A stretch of DNA of 64,000 nt from Flavobacterium sp. CBA20B-1 (GCF_028473145.1 NZ_CP092370.1:1116001-1180000); one strand, 5' to 3'. Numbered from the stretch's first letter, positions 47,027-55,927 are shown. The notes: generated by a model from the sequence alone, not told the origin. Program-made: numbers and translations.

Positions 47027-47599
47027 ATGGAATTTATAACAAGGACAATACTGACACTTTTTATAACAATCGGACTGAACTCGTGTAACTCTCAAAACAT
47101 AGTGACAGTTTTTGAAACCAATGAAAAGGATAAGGCGACAGAACTCAATGAAACTAAGATTTACAAATTAAAAAAGCAGACAACAAATTCTGACTTCAAC
47201 TATTCGAAACTTAACGGCATTGACGGTCATAAAATGGACACCTTGAATATCCGAAACATAATTACCGTTTTTGAACCAGTACGTGGAGAATTCAATTATT
47301 ATCAATTTTTAGCGACATTTAAGGGAGAAGGTTACAATTCTGGAGAAGCTCCAATTATTAAGGACTTTCACGACATTTTAATCATCAAAACTGACAGCGA
47401 CAACAACATTTTAGATAGTTACCATTACACATTAGAGTGGGCAGAAATACCATTACAATATGACGTATTTAAGGGTTCTTCGAAGAATTTAAAACTTACA
47501 GACAGTTTACAAATTTCAAAACTCAAACTAATACGGACATATAGTTGGAGTGAAGACAATAAAGAACTAATGGACAACGGGATAATCAGACTGAAATGA
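47027..47599 (+). CDS. Cassette lipoprotein of unknown function (190 aa)
   Basis: A lipoprotein signal (TILTLFITIGLNSC, Cys20) is followed by about 170 mostly beta-rich residues (FNYYQFLATFKGEGYNSGEAPIIKDFHDILIIKTDSDNNILDSYHYTLEWAEIP). I recognise no domain. The gene fills its cassette, ending 7 bp before the recombination site. Three cassettes in this window begin with such lipoprotein signals, so export is a common theme of the cargo. Confidence 0.75.
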   Translation: MEFITRTILTLFITIGLNSCNSQNIVTVFETNEKDKATELNETKIYKLKKQTTNSDFNYSKLNGIDGHKMDTLNIRNIITVFEPVRGEFNYYQFLATFKGEGYNSGEAPIIKDFHDILIIKTDSDNNILDSYHYTLEWAEIPLQYDVFKGSSKNLKLTDSLQISKLKLIRTYSWSEDNKELMDNGIIRLK

Positions 47600-47606
47600 G
47601 AAAAAC

Positions 47607-47735
47607 AGCAGGTAACAACACCTACCCAAAAGTGGCTGTTCATTGGTTAAATCAAGCTTTGTACTTCTATCAAAATTTCTGCTTGGTTGACAGTGAAGTG
47701 CTTCGAAATCGCCACCTTCGGGTAGCTGCAAACCG
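47607..47735 (+). repeat. attC-like site, family D
   Basis: AGCAGGTAAC-AACAC, then CTACCCAAAAGTGGC paired with GCCACCTTCGGGTAG, ending CAAACCG. The same two A-C mismatches (AAAA against CTTC) are present as in family C. Confidence 0.8.
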
Positions 47736-47893
47736 ATGTAGCGAAATCCGCTTACGCTCCTTTCGCTACATCGGGGCGACGCCTGCACCGCACGATGCGC
47801 TTGTCGCTTCGCGAACTTCGCACATCATGCGGTTTTGCTAAATCCTTTCCCCGAGCAAGCTCGGAAAAAGAACTTCGCAAAGCCGCCGCCCCG
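47736..47893 (+). repeat. Gene-less mini-unit, copy 3
   Basis: Identical to copy 1; lies between AAACCG and TTGCCCAC. Confidence 0.8.
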
Positions 47894-47913
47894 TTGCCCA
47901 CAATTTGAAAAAA

Positions 47914-48825
47914 ATGCAGAAATTAATTATAATTTTAGCTTTAATTACAATTTCTTGCAAAGGAGAAACCGAGAAAACTAACTCGACTGAAAAATATACG
48001 GCCGAAATTATTACAACATCGGAATTTGAATTAATCAAAGCTGAAAATCAAAAAGGACTGTTGATTTTATTTCCCTGCTTCCTTTGCGACGCTAAAAACA
48101 CATTAAACGAATTTAAGATTTCAGAAATTAGCGTTAATAATGGCTTTTCAGTTTTGGCAATGAACTTAAACGAACTCTTATACCTTAAACCAAAAGAAAA
48201 ACAAGAATTGGCTGAATAACTAACGAAAATTGTTAATGAACATAACTTACCAAAAATGAACATATTTGTTGGTGGATTTTCGAGCGGAGGAAATGTGAGT
48301 TTAACAATCTCTGATTATCTTGTGAATAACAAAAGCCAAATTCAACCAAAAGGCGTTTTTATTGTGGATTCGCCAATTGACCTTTTGGGACTTTACAGAA
48401 CAGCAGAAAAAAATTTAAAGCTCAATTTTTCAAAACCATCGGTTGCGGAATCAAAGTGGATTAAAGAAATGTTAGATAATGAGTTTGGAAATCCAGAAAA
48501 CGGAATCAACAATTACGAACTGAACTCGCCTTTCACTTTAGAAACCCAATATATTGAGAACTTGAGAGGATTGAAAAATCTAAAAATCAGATTTTATACA
48601 GAACCTGATTTAAAATGGTGGGATGAACACGCAAAAAACGATTATAAAGATTTAAATGCTTTTTACATTCAAAAATTATCAGATCAATTAAAAGTCGAGT
48701 TTGGAAAAGATAATATTGAACTTATAAAAACAGAAAATCAAGGCTATCGAGCAAATGGAGAAAGACATCCACATTCTTGGTCGATAGTAAATGAAAAAGA
48801 TTTAGTAAATTGGATGACTGAATAA
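47914..48825 (+). pseudogene. Lipoprotein alpha/beta-hydrolase-like gene with in-frame stop
   Basis: The ATG at 47914 begins a lipoprotein signal (MQKLIIILALITISC). The frame runs to a TAA at 48217-48219 and then continues in the same frame (LTKIVNEHNLPKMNIFVGGFSSGGN...) to 48825. A single nonsense change splits a ~303-residue protein. The second part has the nucleophile elbow GFSSG (Gly-x-Ser-x-Gly) and a late His in GERHPHSW, as in alpha/beta hydrolases. Either the gene is dead or two pieces are made. Confidence 0.75.
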
Positions 48826-48830
48826 AAAAC

Positions 48831-49018
48831 TGTGGGCAACAATGTATAACCGCAATAGCGGGTTAGGTGCTAAAATCAAAGTTTCTATTTCCTTTGTCGC
48901 TACTTGCAAATTAATTTCCTTTTTGTAAATTTAGCAAATAAATATGCAAGTAGCTTATGTTTGTGTAAAGTTGAAAGTTTTGACTTCTCTACTCCGCTAC
49001 TGCGTTTATACGTAACCG
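48831..49018 (+). repeat. attC-like site, family E
   Basis: TGTGGGCAAC-AAT, then GTATAACCGCAATAGCGG paired with CCGCTACTGCGTTTATAC, ending GTAACCG. There is one A-C and one C-T mismatch. The loop of ~110 nt contains TATGTTTG, a possible promoter -7 box. Confidence 0.75.
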
Positions 49019-49587
49019 TTGGCTACAATTTCGCATCAAAACGACAATTGAAAATTAATTGAATTATTTACCGAAACGGACGGAAAATTATAATGCGGAA
49101 TTCAGAAACTGAAAAAAAACTCAGCGGAACTAAACTAAAAATATAATTGTGGAAATTTGTCGCAAACGAAAATTGCGGAAAAAACGTGAAATTACTAAAC
49201 GGAATTTGACTGTCCAGAGCTGAAGAATTAATAAAATCGCTCGAAAAAATTAAGTCGAAAAAAACTAAATCTAAAACAAATAGAATTTAAAAAACAGCGG
49301 AAAAAATTCAACGAAAAATGAATTTAGCAATGAAATCTAAATTTTATGTGATTTTATCACGAAAATCGCACAAAAACTAACCGAAAAGCACGCAAAACAC
49401 AAAACTGCAGCCAACAAAGGCTATACATAATGCGGGGTTAAGTGTGTAATTTTAAATTTTCGTCTTGTTTTTCGCTTCGCCTTTTGTATATTTATTGAAA
49501 ATTTAAAATATTCAACGGCTACGCTCTACTTCGTGCCGATTTGAAACTTTCAGCTTTCAAATCCCGCACTACGTATAGCCCAGACCG
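49019..49587 (+). mobile_element. Cassette 7: gene-less cassette, copy 1
   Basis: Starts TTGGCTACA; its site starts TGCAGCCAA (49406), 8 of 9 complementary. The ~390 bases between hold no ORF on either strand. They are A-rich, with repeated CGGAAAA, GCGGAA and AACGAAAA motifs. A second copy at 50898 carries an insertion sequence. It may encode an RNA or be a decayed gene. Confidence 0.7.
49406..49587 (+). repeat. attC-like site, family A, copy 1
   Basis: AAC-AAA, stem GGCTATACATAATGCGGG against CCCGCACTACGTATAGCC, ending CAGACCG. Two A-C mismatches on top become T-G on the bottom strand. The ~130-nt loop is shared by four sites and contains TTG-N19-TATATTTA. Confidence 0.85.
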
Positions 49588-49636
49588 TTGTGTGCAATTT
49601 TACCGAAATCCCGCACCAAAAATAAAACACAGAAAA

Positions 49637-50551
49637 ATGGGAATATTTGACAAACTCTTTAGTGCTAAAAAAAGTGAAGCACCTACCTGGAAAATTGAAT
49701 TAAATGATAATGGAATTTTCATTAATGAAATTGAAATTTCATTTCCCACATCAATATCAAAACTTTCTGAAATTTTCGGAGAGCCAACTCGTCAATATCA
49801 CGAAGATAATGATTGGAGAATAATTTGGGACAATCTAGGCGTTTGTACTAACGGAGGTTTAAGCAATATTCTCGACCTACGCTTCTTAATCAAACCAGAA
49901 AATAATTTAAAACATCTACCCAAAGATTTGTTTAAAGGAGTAATTTTAGTAAATGGAAAAGCCTCTGAAAGTATAGAGGAGCAATGGACAAAAGTAAACA
50001 AATATCAGTTTGGAAAATTAAGATATAAAGGTGATGAGAATAATGACATATATTGTTATTCACTTATGAAAAACTATTCCTACAAAGAAATTAAGGACAA
50101 AAACAAATATAAACTTCATAAAATATCGGGAGAAAAAATTGAGTTTAATGACTTTAATTTCAAATTGGCTATTATCGAAGAACTCATGTACAATAAAGAG
50201 CTTTTAAAGCCAAAATTTGATGTTTATGAATTTGCAGAGTTTTACGATAAAAGAGAGATTGACATTGATGAAGATGGTTATGACCCAATTCCCGAAGTTG
50301 TAGAATATTTTAAAGCATTAGAAATTGACAAAAAATTTGCAGAGGAAATCACAGAAATATATCAAGACGGAGGAAACGAAATCTATATGAACATTACGCC
50401 ATTTTGGGATGGCGAAGACGATGAATTTAACATTACTAATTATGATGACGTCAAACACTTTCCTAACTTAAAGAAAATGACTTTATTTGGAACCAACCCA
50501 AAAATTTTTGAAGAACTTAAATCAAAAGGAATTGATGCAAAACCACTATAA
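49637..50551 (+). CDS. DUF6892-like cytoplasmic protein (304 aa)
   Basis: The start at 49637 (MGIFDKLFSAKKSE) was preferred because the 32 upstream codons lie inside the previous recombination site. The N-terminal half (residues 15-150) contains KIELNDNGIFINEIEISFPTSISKLSEIFGEP, like DUF7738-type modules. The C-terminal half (about 160-300) has FKLAIIEELMYNKELLKPKFDVYEFAEFYDKREIDIDEDGYDPIPEVVEYF, which I associate with DUF6892. Such proteins often sit near immunity or SMI1-like genes, but no function is established here. Confidence 0.65.
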   Translation: MGIFDKLFSAKKSEAPTWKIELNDNGIFINEIEISFPTSISKLSEIFGEPTRQYHEDNDWRIIWDNLGVCTNGGLSNILDLRFLIKPENNLKHLPKDLFKGVILVNGKASESIEEQWTKVNKYQFGKLRYKGDENNDIYCYSLMKNYSYKEIKDKNKYKLHKISGEKIEFNDFNFKLAIIEELMYNKELLKPKFDVYEFAEFYDKREIDIDEDGYDPIPEVVEYFKALEIDKKFAEEITEIYQDGGNEIYMNITPFWDGEDDEFNITNYDDVKHFPNLKKMTLFGTNPKIFEELKSKGIDAKPL

Positions 50552-50557
50552 CAAAAC

Positions 50558-50739
50558 TGCACACAACAAAGGCTATACATAATGCGGGTTTAAGTGCAAA
50601 ATTTGAAATTTTCGTCTTGTATTTCGCTTCGCCTTTTGTATATTTATTGAAAATTTAAAATATTCAACGGCTACGCTCTACTCCGTGCCGATTTGAAACT
50701 TTCAGCATTCAAATCCCGCACTACGTATAGCCGAGACCG
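50558..50739 (+). repeat. attC-like site, family A, copy 2
   Basis: Same stem and loop as 49406-49587; ends GAGACCG and is followed directly by a mini-unit. Confidence 0.85.
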
Positions 50740-50897
50740 ATGTAGCGAAATCCGCTTACGCTCCTTTCGCTACATCGGGGCGACGCCTGCACCGCACGAT
50801 GCGCTTGTCGCTTCGCGAACTTCGCACATCATGCGGTTTTGCTAAATCCTTTCCCCGAGCAAGCTCGGAAAAAGAACTTCGCAAAGCCGCCGCCCCG
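50740..50897 (+). repeat. Gene-less mini-unit, copy 4
   Basis: Identical to copy 1; lies between GAGACCG and TTAGCTAC. Confidence 0.8.
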
Positions 50898-51148
50898 TTA
50901 GCTACAATTTCGCATCAAAACGACAACTGAAAATTAATTGAATTATTTACCGAAAACGGACGGAAAATTATAATTCGGAATTCAGAAACTGAAAAAAAAC
51001 TCAGCGGAAATGAACGTAAAATAGATTACGGAAATTTGTAGCAAACGAAAATTTCGGAAAAAACGTGAAATTACTAAACGGAATTTGACTGTTCAGAGCT
51101 GAAGAATTAATAAAATCGTTCGAAAAAATTAAGTCGAAAAAAACTAAA

Positions 51149-52933
51149 GAGGCTGTCCAAAAAGGATAGCCTCTTTGTTATACTACTAACTTTTCAACAT
51201 CATCACTAAAGTTAATTTCTTGCTTTTTTTGAAATAAAGACCGCTGATAGCATCTAAATTCGACAAAAATGACAAGTTTAGAACCAAAAATACGGCGTTT
51301 GAATACCGTTTTTCTTCCCGCAACTGCTACAGCCACCATTTTTCTAAAATTATGTCCAAGAGCCATCAGTAGAAATTCTAATTCTACTTTCTCTAAGCCT
51401 TTGAATGTAAATCTATTAAAATCATTATTGTGCTTGAGTTGCCCAAAAACAGCCTCTACTTCTATAGGGCGTTTACTGCGATGTTCCAGCCCTTTCTCGC
51501 TCGTTAATAAATTTCGAGCCTTTTCTTTAAGCTCATTCAACCGGTGATTGACTTCTATTCTGCGATTACCTTTTGCATTGAAGCATTGCTCTCGAAGCGG
51601 ACAATTATTACAGTTTTTTGCCTGATAATAAGACACTTGCGATTCGTGTCCGTTGCTCGAAATTCGTTTTCCTTTGCCAACATTTTCCATTCGTTGACCC
51701 ATCGGACAAACGTAAAAATCTTGTTCTTTGTTGTAGAATAAATTCTGAACCAAAAACGGATTATTTTTCATCGTCCGTTTCGCTTCTTTGTGAAAATAAT
51801 TGTACTTCACGTAGGCTTTAATGCTTTTATTTTCAAGCATTTCGTAATTTTCTTCGCTTCCATAACCTGCATCGGCAACCACATCTTTGCTTTGTTTTCC
51901 ATAGAGATTTTCAAAACCATCAAGATGCGATTCCAAAGTCGTGGTATCCCCCGGTTTTTGATGGATGGAAACGTGGGTAATAAACTGATTTTCAGTTGAA
52001 ATCTGCGTATTATAAGCCGGTTTAAGCTGTCCGTTTTTCATGTGATCTTCCTTCATCCGCATAAAAGTAGCGTCAGGGTCGGTTTTGCTGTAAGAATTCC
52101 TATCGCCTAAAGTTTCTAGGTCTTTTTCGTATTTTTCTAATTTTGGAAGATGCTCATCCTGAAGTTTTTGTAGCTCTTTTGCCTGTTTTTTAGTGGGTTC
52201 TTTCAGCTTTTTATTCAAGATCGATAGCTTCTCCCGAAGTTCTTCCGAATTGATGCTTTTAGGTAATTCTTCTTTGTTAATTTCTTGATTATCAGACTGA
52301 ATAGCACTTTCGATATCTGAAAGAATCGTGTTGATTTTAACTTCTAATTTTTCCTTGTATTTTTCAATCGAACCTCTCCAAACAAAAGTATAACGATTCG
52401 ATTTGGCTTCGATTTTTGTTCCATCAATGTACTGAATATCAAGACTTACATAGCCCATTTCAACCAGCATTTTCACTACTTCGGCAAATAGTTGTTGAAT
52501 ATGATTTTTTAATATTTTCCCTCGAAAGTCGTTAATGGTTCGGAAATCAGGCGTAGAGTTGCCCGAAATGTACATGAAATAGATGTTTTCGGTGAGTGCT
52601 TTAGCTATTTTCCGGCAAGAATAAACGTTTGACAAATAGCTGTAAAACAACACTTTAATCATCATTCTTGGATGATATGCAGAGGTACCACCTCCTTTGT
52701 ACAACTTAATTATATTGCTAATATCCAACGAGTTAACGACCTCTTCGATTAATCGAACAGGGTGATTATTAGGGATTTTATCAAAAATATTAATCGGAAA
52801 AAGTTCAGGACTATTGCCTGTTTGATTTTTAAAAACTACCTTAGCCATTGTTGGTTTTTTGTGCAACTCTAAGATAATTATTTTGGAGAAAAAATACAAC
52901 AAAAAAAAGCTGTCCGACTTTTCGGACAGCTTC
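51149..52933 (-). mobile_element. IS1182-family insertion sequence
   Basis: The ~1785-bp element has imperfect terminal repeats (GAGGCTGTCC at the left, GAAGCTGTCC at the right, read inward). It carries one transposase. It splits the gene-less cassette. Relative to the uninterrupted copy, about 25 bp (TCTAAAACAAATAG...) are missing at the junction. No clear target duplication is visible. Confidence 0.8.
51178..52848 (-). CDS. IS1182-family DDE transposase
   Basis: The start at 52848 (MAKVVFKNQTGNSPELFPINIFDKIPNNHPVRLIEEVV) fits the family; the longer frame would enter the terminal repeat. Blocks: YHPRMMIKVLFYSYLSNVYSCRKI, FMYISGNSTPDFRTINDFR, VADAGYGSEENYEML, the Cys-rich NCNNCPLREQCF and RPIEVEAVFGQLKHNNDFNRF. 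About 557 residues, apparently intact. Confidence 0.9.
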   Translation of the reverse strand: MAKVVFKNQTGNSPELFPINIFDKIPNNHPVRLIEEVVNSLDISNIIKLYKGGGTSAYHPRMMIKVLFYSYLSNVYSCRKIAKALTENIYFMYISGNSTPDFRTINDFRGKILKNHIQQLFAEVVKMLVEMGYVSLDIQYIDGTKIEAKSNRYTFVWRGSIEKYKEKLEVKINTILSDIESAIQSDNQEINKEELPKSINSEELREKLSILNKKLKEPTKKQAKELQKLQDEHLPKLEKYEKDLETLGDRNSYSKTDPDATFMRMKEDHMKNGQLKPAYNTQISTENQFITHVSIHQKPGDTTTLESHLDGFENLYGKQSKDVVADAGYGSEENYEMLENKSIKAYVKYNYFHKEAKRTMKNNPFLVQNLFYNKEQDFYVCPMGQRMENVGKGKRISSNGHESQVSYYQAKNCNNCPLREQCFNAKGNRRIEVNHRLNELKEKARNLLTSEKGLEHRSKRPIEVEAVFGQLKHNNDFNRFTFKGLEKVELEFLLMALGHNFRKMVAVAVAGRKTVFKRRIFGSKLVIFVEFRCYQRSLFQKKQEINFSDDVEKLVV

Positions 52934-53047
52934 AACAGCGGAAAAAATTCAACGAAATATGAATTTAGCAATGAAATCTAAAATTTATGTGATTTTTTCA
53001 CTAAAAAACGCACAAAAACTAACCGAAAAGCACGCAAAACACAAAAC

Positions 53048-53230
53048 TGTAGCCAACAAAGGCTATACATAATGCGGGGTTAAGTGTGAAATTTGAAATT
53101 TTCGTCTTGTTTTTCGCTTCGCCTTTTGTATATTTAGTGAAAATTTAAACTATTCAACGGCTACGCTCCTACTCCGTGCCGATTTGAAACTTTCAGTCTT
53201 CAAATCCCGCACTACGTATAGCCCAGACCG
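53048..53230 (+). repeat. attC-like site, family A, copy 3
   Basis: Same family A stem and loop; ends CAGACCG, followed by TTGTGGTGC. Confidence 0.85.
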
Positions 53231-53254
53231 TTGTGGTGCATATAAAAAAACGAA

Positions 53255-54826
53255 ATGAGAGTTGAATTTTTAGGACACGGACTTCATAAAGACCATACCA
53301 ATACGGTTGGACACTATATGATTGACTCTTTTAAAAATGACGACTACTACTCATTTATTGGATTCTCGGGATTTACGAAAATGTCAGGAATTAATCGAAT
53401 TAAGGAAGAACTACTTGAAGCTTCAAAAAGGTTTCAGTCATTAAAATTCTATCTTGGAATTGTAAGAAAAGGAACTTCAAGAGAATCTCTTCAATTTTTA
53501 ATCGACAACAATATTGAAACTTGGATTTTCTGCACAGAAGACCAAATAATGTTTCATCCAAAAATCTATTTTTTCAAAGGCAAACATAATTATCGCTTTG
53601 TCACCGGTTCATCAAACTTGACAAGTTTTGGGCTCTTTGATAATATAGAAGCTTCAACCCTTTTTGAGTTTTCAAAGACAAATCAGCAAGGGAAAAAACT
53701 AGTAAGACAATTTGAAGAATATTTCGAGCCAATTTTAAAAGGCACTGATAAGAACGTACAGAAACTAACACAAGAAGTATTAAAAGACCTAGAAGAATCA
53801 GGTTTTATATGGCCAGAATCTCAAACAAATGCTGAATACGAATTTGTCAAGTCAAATAAAAAAACCTTTGCTAAAAGAAAGAAAACCAAGTTTGATAAAA
53901 ATTCACTAGGCAAAATTGAAACAAAACCACCTTCAAATAATAATAATTCAGACTATATACCTGCGATAACACAAGAATACTTAAACTCTTGGCCTGATTT
54001 TTTTGAGCTATTTAAGGAGTTCAAAAAAGAGAATAAAGACAAAGGAGAAAAATATAGTGTTGTTGTTCCAAGAGATTATAAAAATCCGTCATTATATAAT
54101 TGGTACTTAAAACAAAAGATTTACTACAAAAACAAAATTTTACCACCTGAACACGAAGAACTGCTCAGAAAGGAACATTTTTATTTTGGTGATGCTCATA
54201 AACTATGGCAGGAATGGAAAGACAGCACAAAACTAAAATTGCTACAAGAAGCTGTAGACGAAGGCGAAAATATCGGACTTAGCCAGAGATATGAATACAA
54301 AGGTGTGCGACTTGGAACTTGGATTCAAGGAATTAAAAAGGCAAACAAATCAGGCAAAAAACTAGACGTTATGGAGAAAATCAATGACATTTTCGACTTG
54401 TCTTCAAAAAGCAGAACGCCAATTGACACAGCTAATAGATTTGTAAACGACCTTTTAGAAGCAGAGAATCCTGAAAAAGCTCATTTTCAAAATAGATTCA
54501 ACCATTCAATTAGGGATAGAATTGACGAGCTTCCTGATGAAGTACAACAGGATATTGTTGATGTTTGGTTTCTTGTATTTGAAGAAGAGCGTCCACTTGG
54601 TAGAATAAGAACAAGGCAAAAAGATAGAACAGATGAGTGGAAAGAATTCCGATATAATAAATCAATAAATCCGGAAGGTCATTGGTTTTCAACTTATTCT
54701 CTAATGGGAGATTTATACAGTTGGGTCAGACAAAAAAGGGAAGTTAAAACTAGAATGGACTTAGTCAAAAAGAACTTTAATGAACAAGAGAAAAGTGAAT
54801 TACGGAGAGAAGGATTCCCGATATAA
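53255..54826 (+). CDS. PLD-like nuclease with C-terminal helicase-associated-like domain
   Basis: The N-terminal ~170 residues show a phospholipase D-type half-site: His101 and Lys103 in MFHPKIYFF, then TGSSNLTSFGLFDNIEAS (118-134), as in restriction-type PLD nucleases. The middle is Lys-rich. The C-terminal region has an RYEYKGVRLGTWIQGIKKANKSG block resembling the helicase-associated (HA) domain. The 523-residue protein has no helicase of its own. A role in defence against foreign DNA is likely but inferred. Confidence 0.7.
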   Translation: MRVEFLGHGLHKDHTNTVGHYMIDSFKNDDYYSFIGFSGFTKMSGINRIKEELLEASKRFQSLKFYLGIVRKGTSRESLQFLIDNNIETWIFCTEDQIMFHPKIYFFKGKHNYRFVTGSSNLTSFGLFDNIEASTLFEFSKTNQQGKKLVRQFEEYFEPILKGTDKNVQKLTQEVLKDLEESGFIWPESQTNAEYEFVKSNKKTFAKRKKTKFDKNSLGKIETKPPSNNNNSDYIPAITQEYLNSWPDFFELFKEFKKENKDKGEKYSVVVPRDYKNPSLYNWYLKQKIYYKNKILPPEHEELLRKEHFYFGDAHKLWQEWKDSTKLKLLQEAVDEGENIGLSQRYEYKGVRLGTWIQGIKKANKSGKKLDVMEKINDIFDLSSKSRTPIDTANRFVNDLLEAENPEKAHFQNRFNHSIRDRIDELPDEVQQDIVDVWFLVFEEERPLGRIRTRQKDRTDEWKEFRYNKSINPEGHWFSTYSLMGDLYSWVRQKREVKTRMDLVKKNFNEQEKSELRREGFPI

Positions 54827-54834
54827 AAAAATAC

Positions 54835-54962
54835 GCACCACAACAACGGCTATAAGCAATTGGGGTTTAAGTGATTATATTAAAAATAAGTAAAGAAATC
54901 AAGGTCAATGCTAAACCGAAAAGTCAGGGCGAAAAATCCCCAACTGCTCATAGCCACGACCG
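54835..54962 (+). repeat. attC-like site, family F
   Basis: GCACCACAAC-AAC, stem GGCTATAAGCAATTGGGG against CCCCAACTGCTCATAGCC, ending ACGACCG. Two A-C mismatches again, at slightly different positions than in family A, and a shorter loop. Confidence 0.8.
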
Positions 54963-55017
54963 TTACCACCAATTAAAAAACAAACCCGAGAAGAATAAGC
55001 AAACAGACGAATAATAA

Positions 55018-55770
55018 ATGCCTTTTACATTTTCACACCCAGCAATAATACTACCATTGACTTTTTTACCAAGACATTGGTTTTCGCTGACTGGACTTGT
55101 AATTGGAAGCCTCACTCCTGACTTCGAATATTTTATAAGAATGAGAATTAAAAGCGAATTCAGTCATACAATTGAAGGACTTTTTTGGTTTGACTTACCA
55201 CTAGGACTAATACTCGCTTTTTTATTTCACAGCATTGTACGTGACAGACTTTTCGACAACTTGCCGACATTTTTAAAATCACGATTTTTGTCTTTCCAAA
55301 AGTTTGACTGGAACGAACATTTCAAAAAAAATTGGATAGTAGTGTCTATTTCGATTTTAATCGGAGGCTCTTCACACATTTTTTGGGACAGTTTTACTCA
55401 CGACCACGGTTATTTTGTTCAGACCATTCCTGCGTTACAAAACGTGGTTGATTTTTTAGGTAGACAAATTCCCATTCTAAAAATATTACAACACTCTTCA
55501 ACATTACTCGGTGGACTTATAATTGCTTTTGCCATTTATAAACTACCTCAAAGTAAGACTGAAAACGACAATATAAATCTGAAATACTGGGCAATTTTAG
55601 TTGGACTGACCTCGACAATTATTTCAATCAGACTTTTGAGTGGACTTGACTTAAAACAATACGGAAACGTAATTGTGACAGCAATTTCCGCAGGACTAAT
55701 TTCACTAACAATAACACCTTGGCTGACAAAAAGTAAAAAAATAACTGGTGGTAACAATGGCTATACATAA
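55018..55770 (+). CDS. DUF4184-family membrane protein
   Basis: A 250-residue protein with about six membrane segments. The DUF4184 pattern is MPFTFSHPAIILPL, GLVIGSLTPDFEYF, FLFHSIVRDRLFDNLP and GGSSHIFWDSFTHDHGYF, with several conserved His/Asp that could bind a metal as in related metal-dependent membrane hydrolases. The reading frame runs into its own recombination site by about 24 bp. Biological role unknown. Confidence 0.8.
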   Translation: MPFTFSHPAIILPLTFLPRHWFSLTGLVIGSLTPDFEYFIRMRIKSEFSHTIEGLFWFDLPLGLILAFLFHSIVRDRLFDNLPTFLKSRFLSFQKFDWNEHFKKNWIVVSISILIGGSSHIFWDSFTHDHGYFVQTIPALQNVVDFLGRQIPILKILQHSSTLLGGLIIAFAIYKLPQSKTENDNINLKYWAILVGLTSTIISIRLLSGLDLKQYGNVIVTAISAGLISLTITPWLTKSKKITGGNNGYT

Positions 55771-55927
55771 TGCGGGGTTAAGTGTGAAATTTGAAATTTT
55801 CGTCTTGTAATTCGCTTCGCCTTTTGTATATTTAGTGAAAATTTAAAATATTCAACGGCTACGCTCTACTCCGTGCCGATTTGAAACTTTCAGCTTTCAA
55901 ATCCCGCACTACGTATAGCCCAGACCG
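55747..55927 (+). repeat. attC-like site, family A, copy 4
   Basis: Family A stem and loop; ends CAGACCG, followed by TTATGGGC. Confidence 0.85.

Larger units (their letters stand above)
46983..47735 (+). mobile_element. Cassette 4: lipoprotein unit
   Basis: Starts TTACCTGCT; its site starts AGCAGGTAA (47607), a perfect 9-bp complement. One gene plus a family D site. Confidence 0.8.
47894..49018 (+). mobile_element. Cassette 6: broken hydrolase unit
   Basis: Starts TTGCCCACA; its site starts TGTGGGCAA (48831), a perfect complement. It contains one gene with an internal stop and a family E site. Confidence 0.8.
49588..50739 (+). mobile_element. Cassette 8: DUF6892-like gene unit
   Basis: Starts TTGTGTGCA; its site starts TGCACACAA (50558), a perfect complement. 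Confidence 0.8.
50898..53230 (+). mobile_element. Cassette 10: gene-less cassette, copy 2, with IS insertion
   Basis: It starts TTAGCTACA and matches copy 1 (49019) over its length with scattered differences. An IS1182-type element interrupts it at 51149-52933. Its site starts TGTAGCCAA (53048). Confidence 0.75.
53231..54962 (+). mobile_element. Cassette 11: PLD-type nuclease unit
   Basis: Starts TTGTGGTGC; its site starts GCACCACAA (54835), a perfect 9-bp complement. Confidence 0.8.
54963..55927 (+). mobile_element. Cassette 12: DUF4184 unit
   Basis: Starts TTACCACC; its site starts GGTGGTAA (55747), a perfect complement. Confidence 0.8.

Noticed and set aside
47596..47841. ORF over the family D site and mini-unit
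   Set aside because: Same reason: it translates recombination-site sequence shared with the other copies.
45738..50897. CRISPR array formed by the four identical 159-bp repeats
   Set aside because: Repeats are far too long, spacing is irregular (about 0.8-3 kb) and whole genes lie between them; no cas genes are present.
45738..50897. Mini-units as ordinary MITEs
   Set aside because: All four lie exactly at the G|TT junction, without target duplications, and obey the cassette end rule. A cassette explanation needs fewer assumptions, though MITE origin is not fully excluded.
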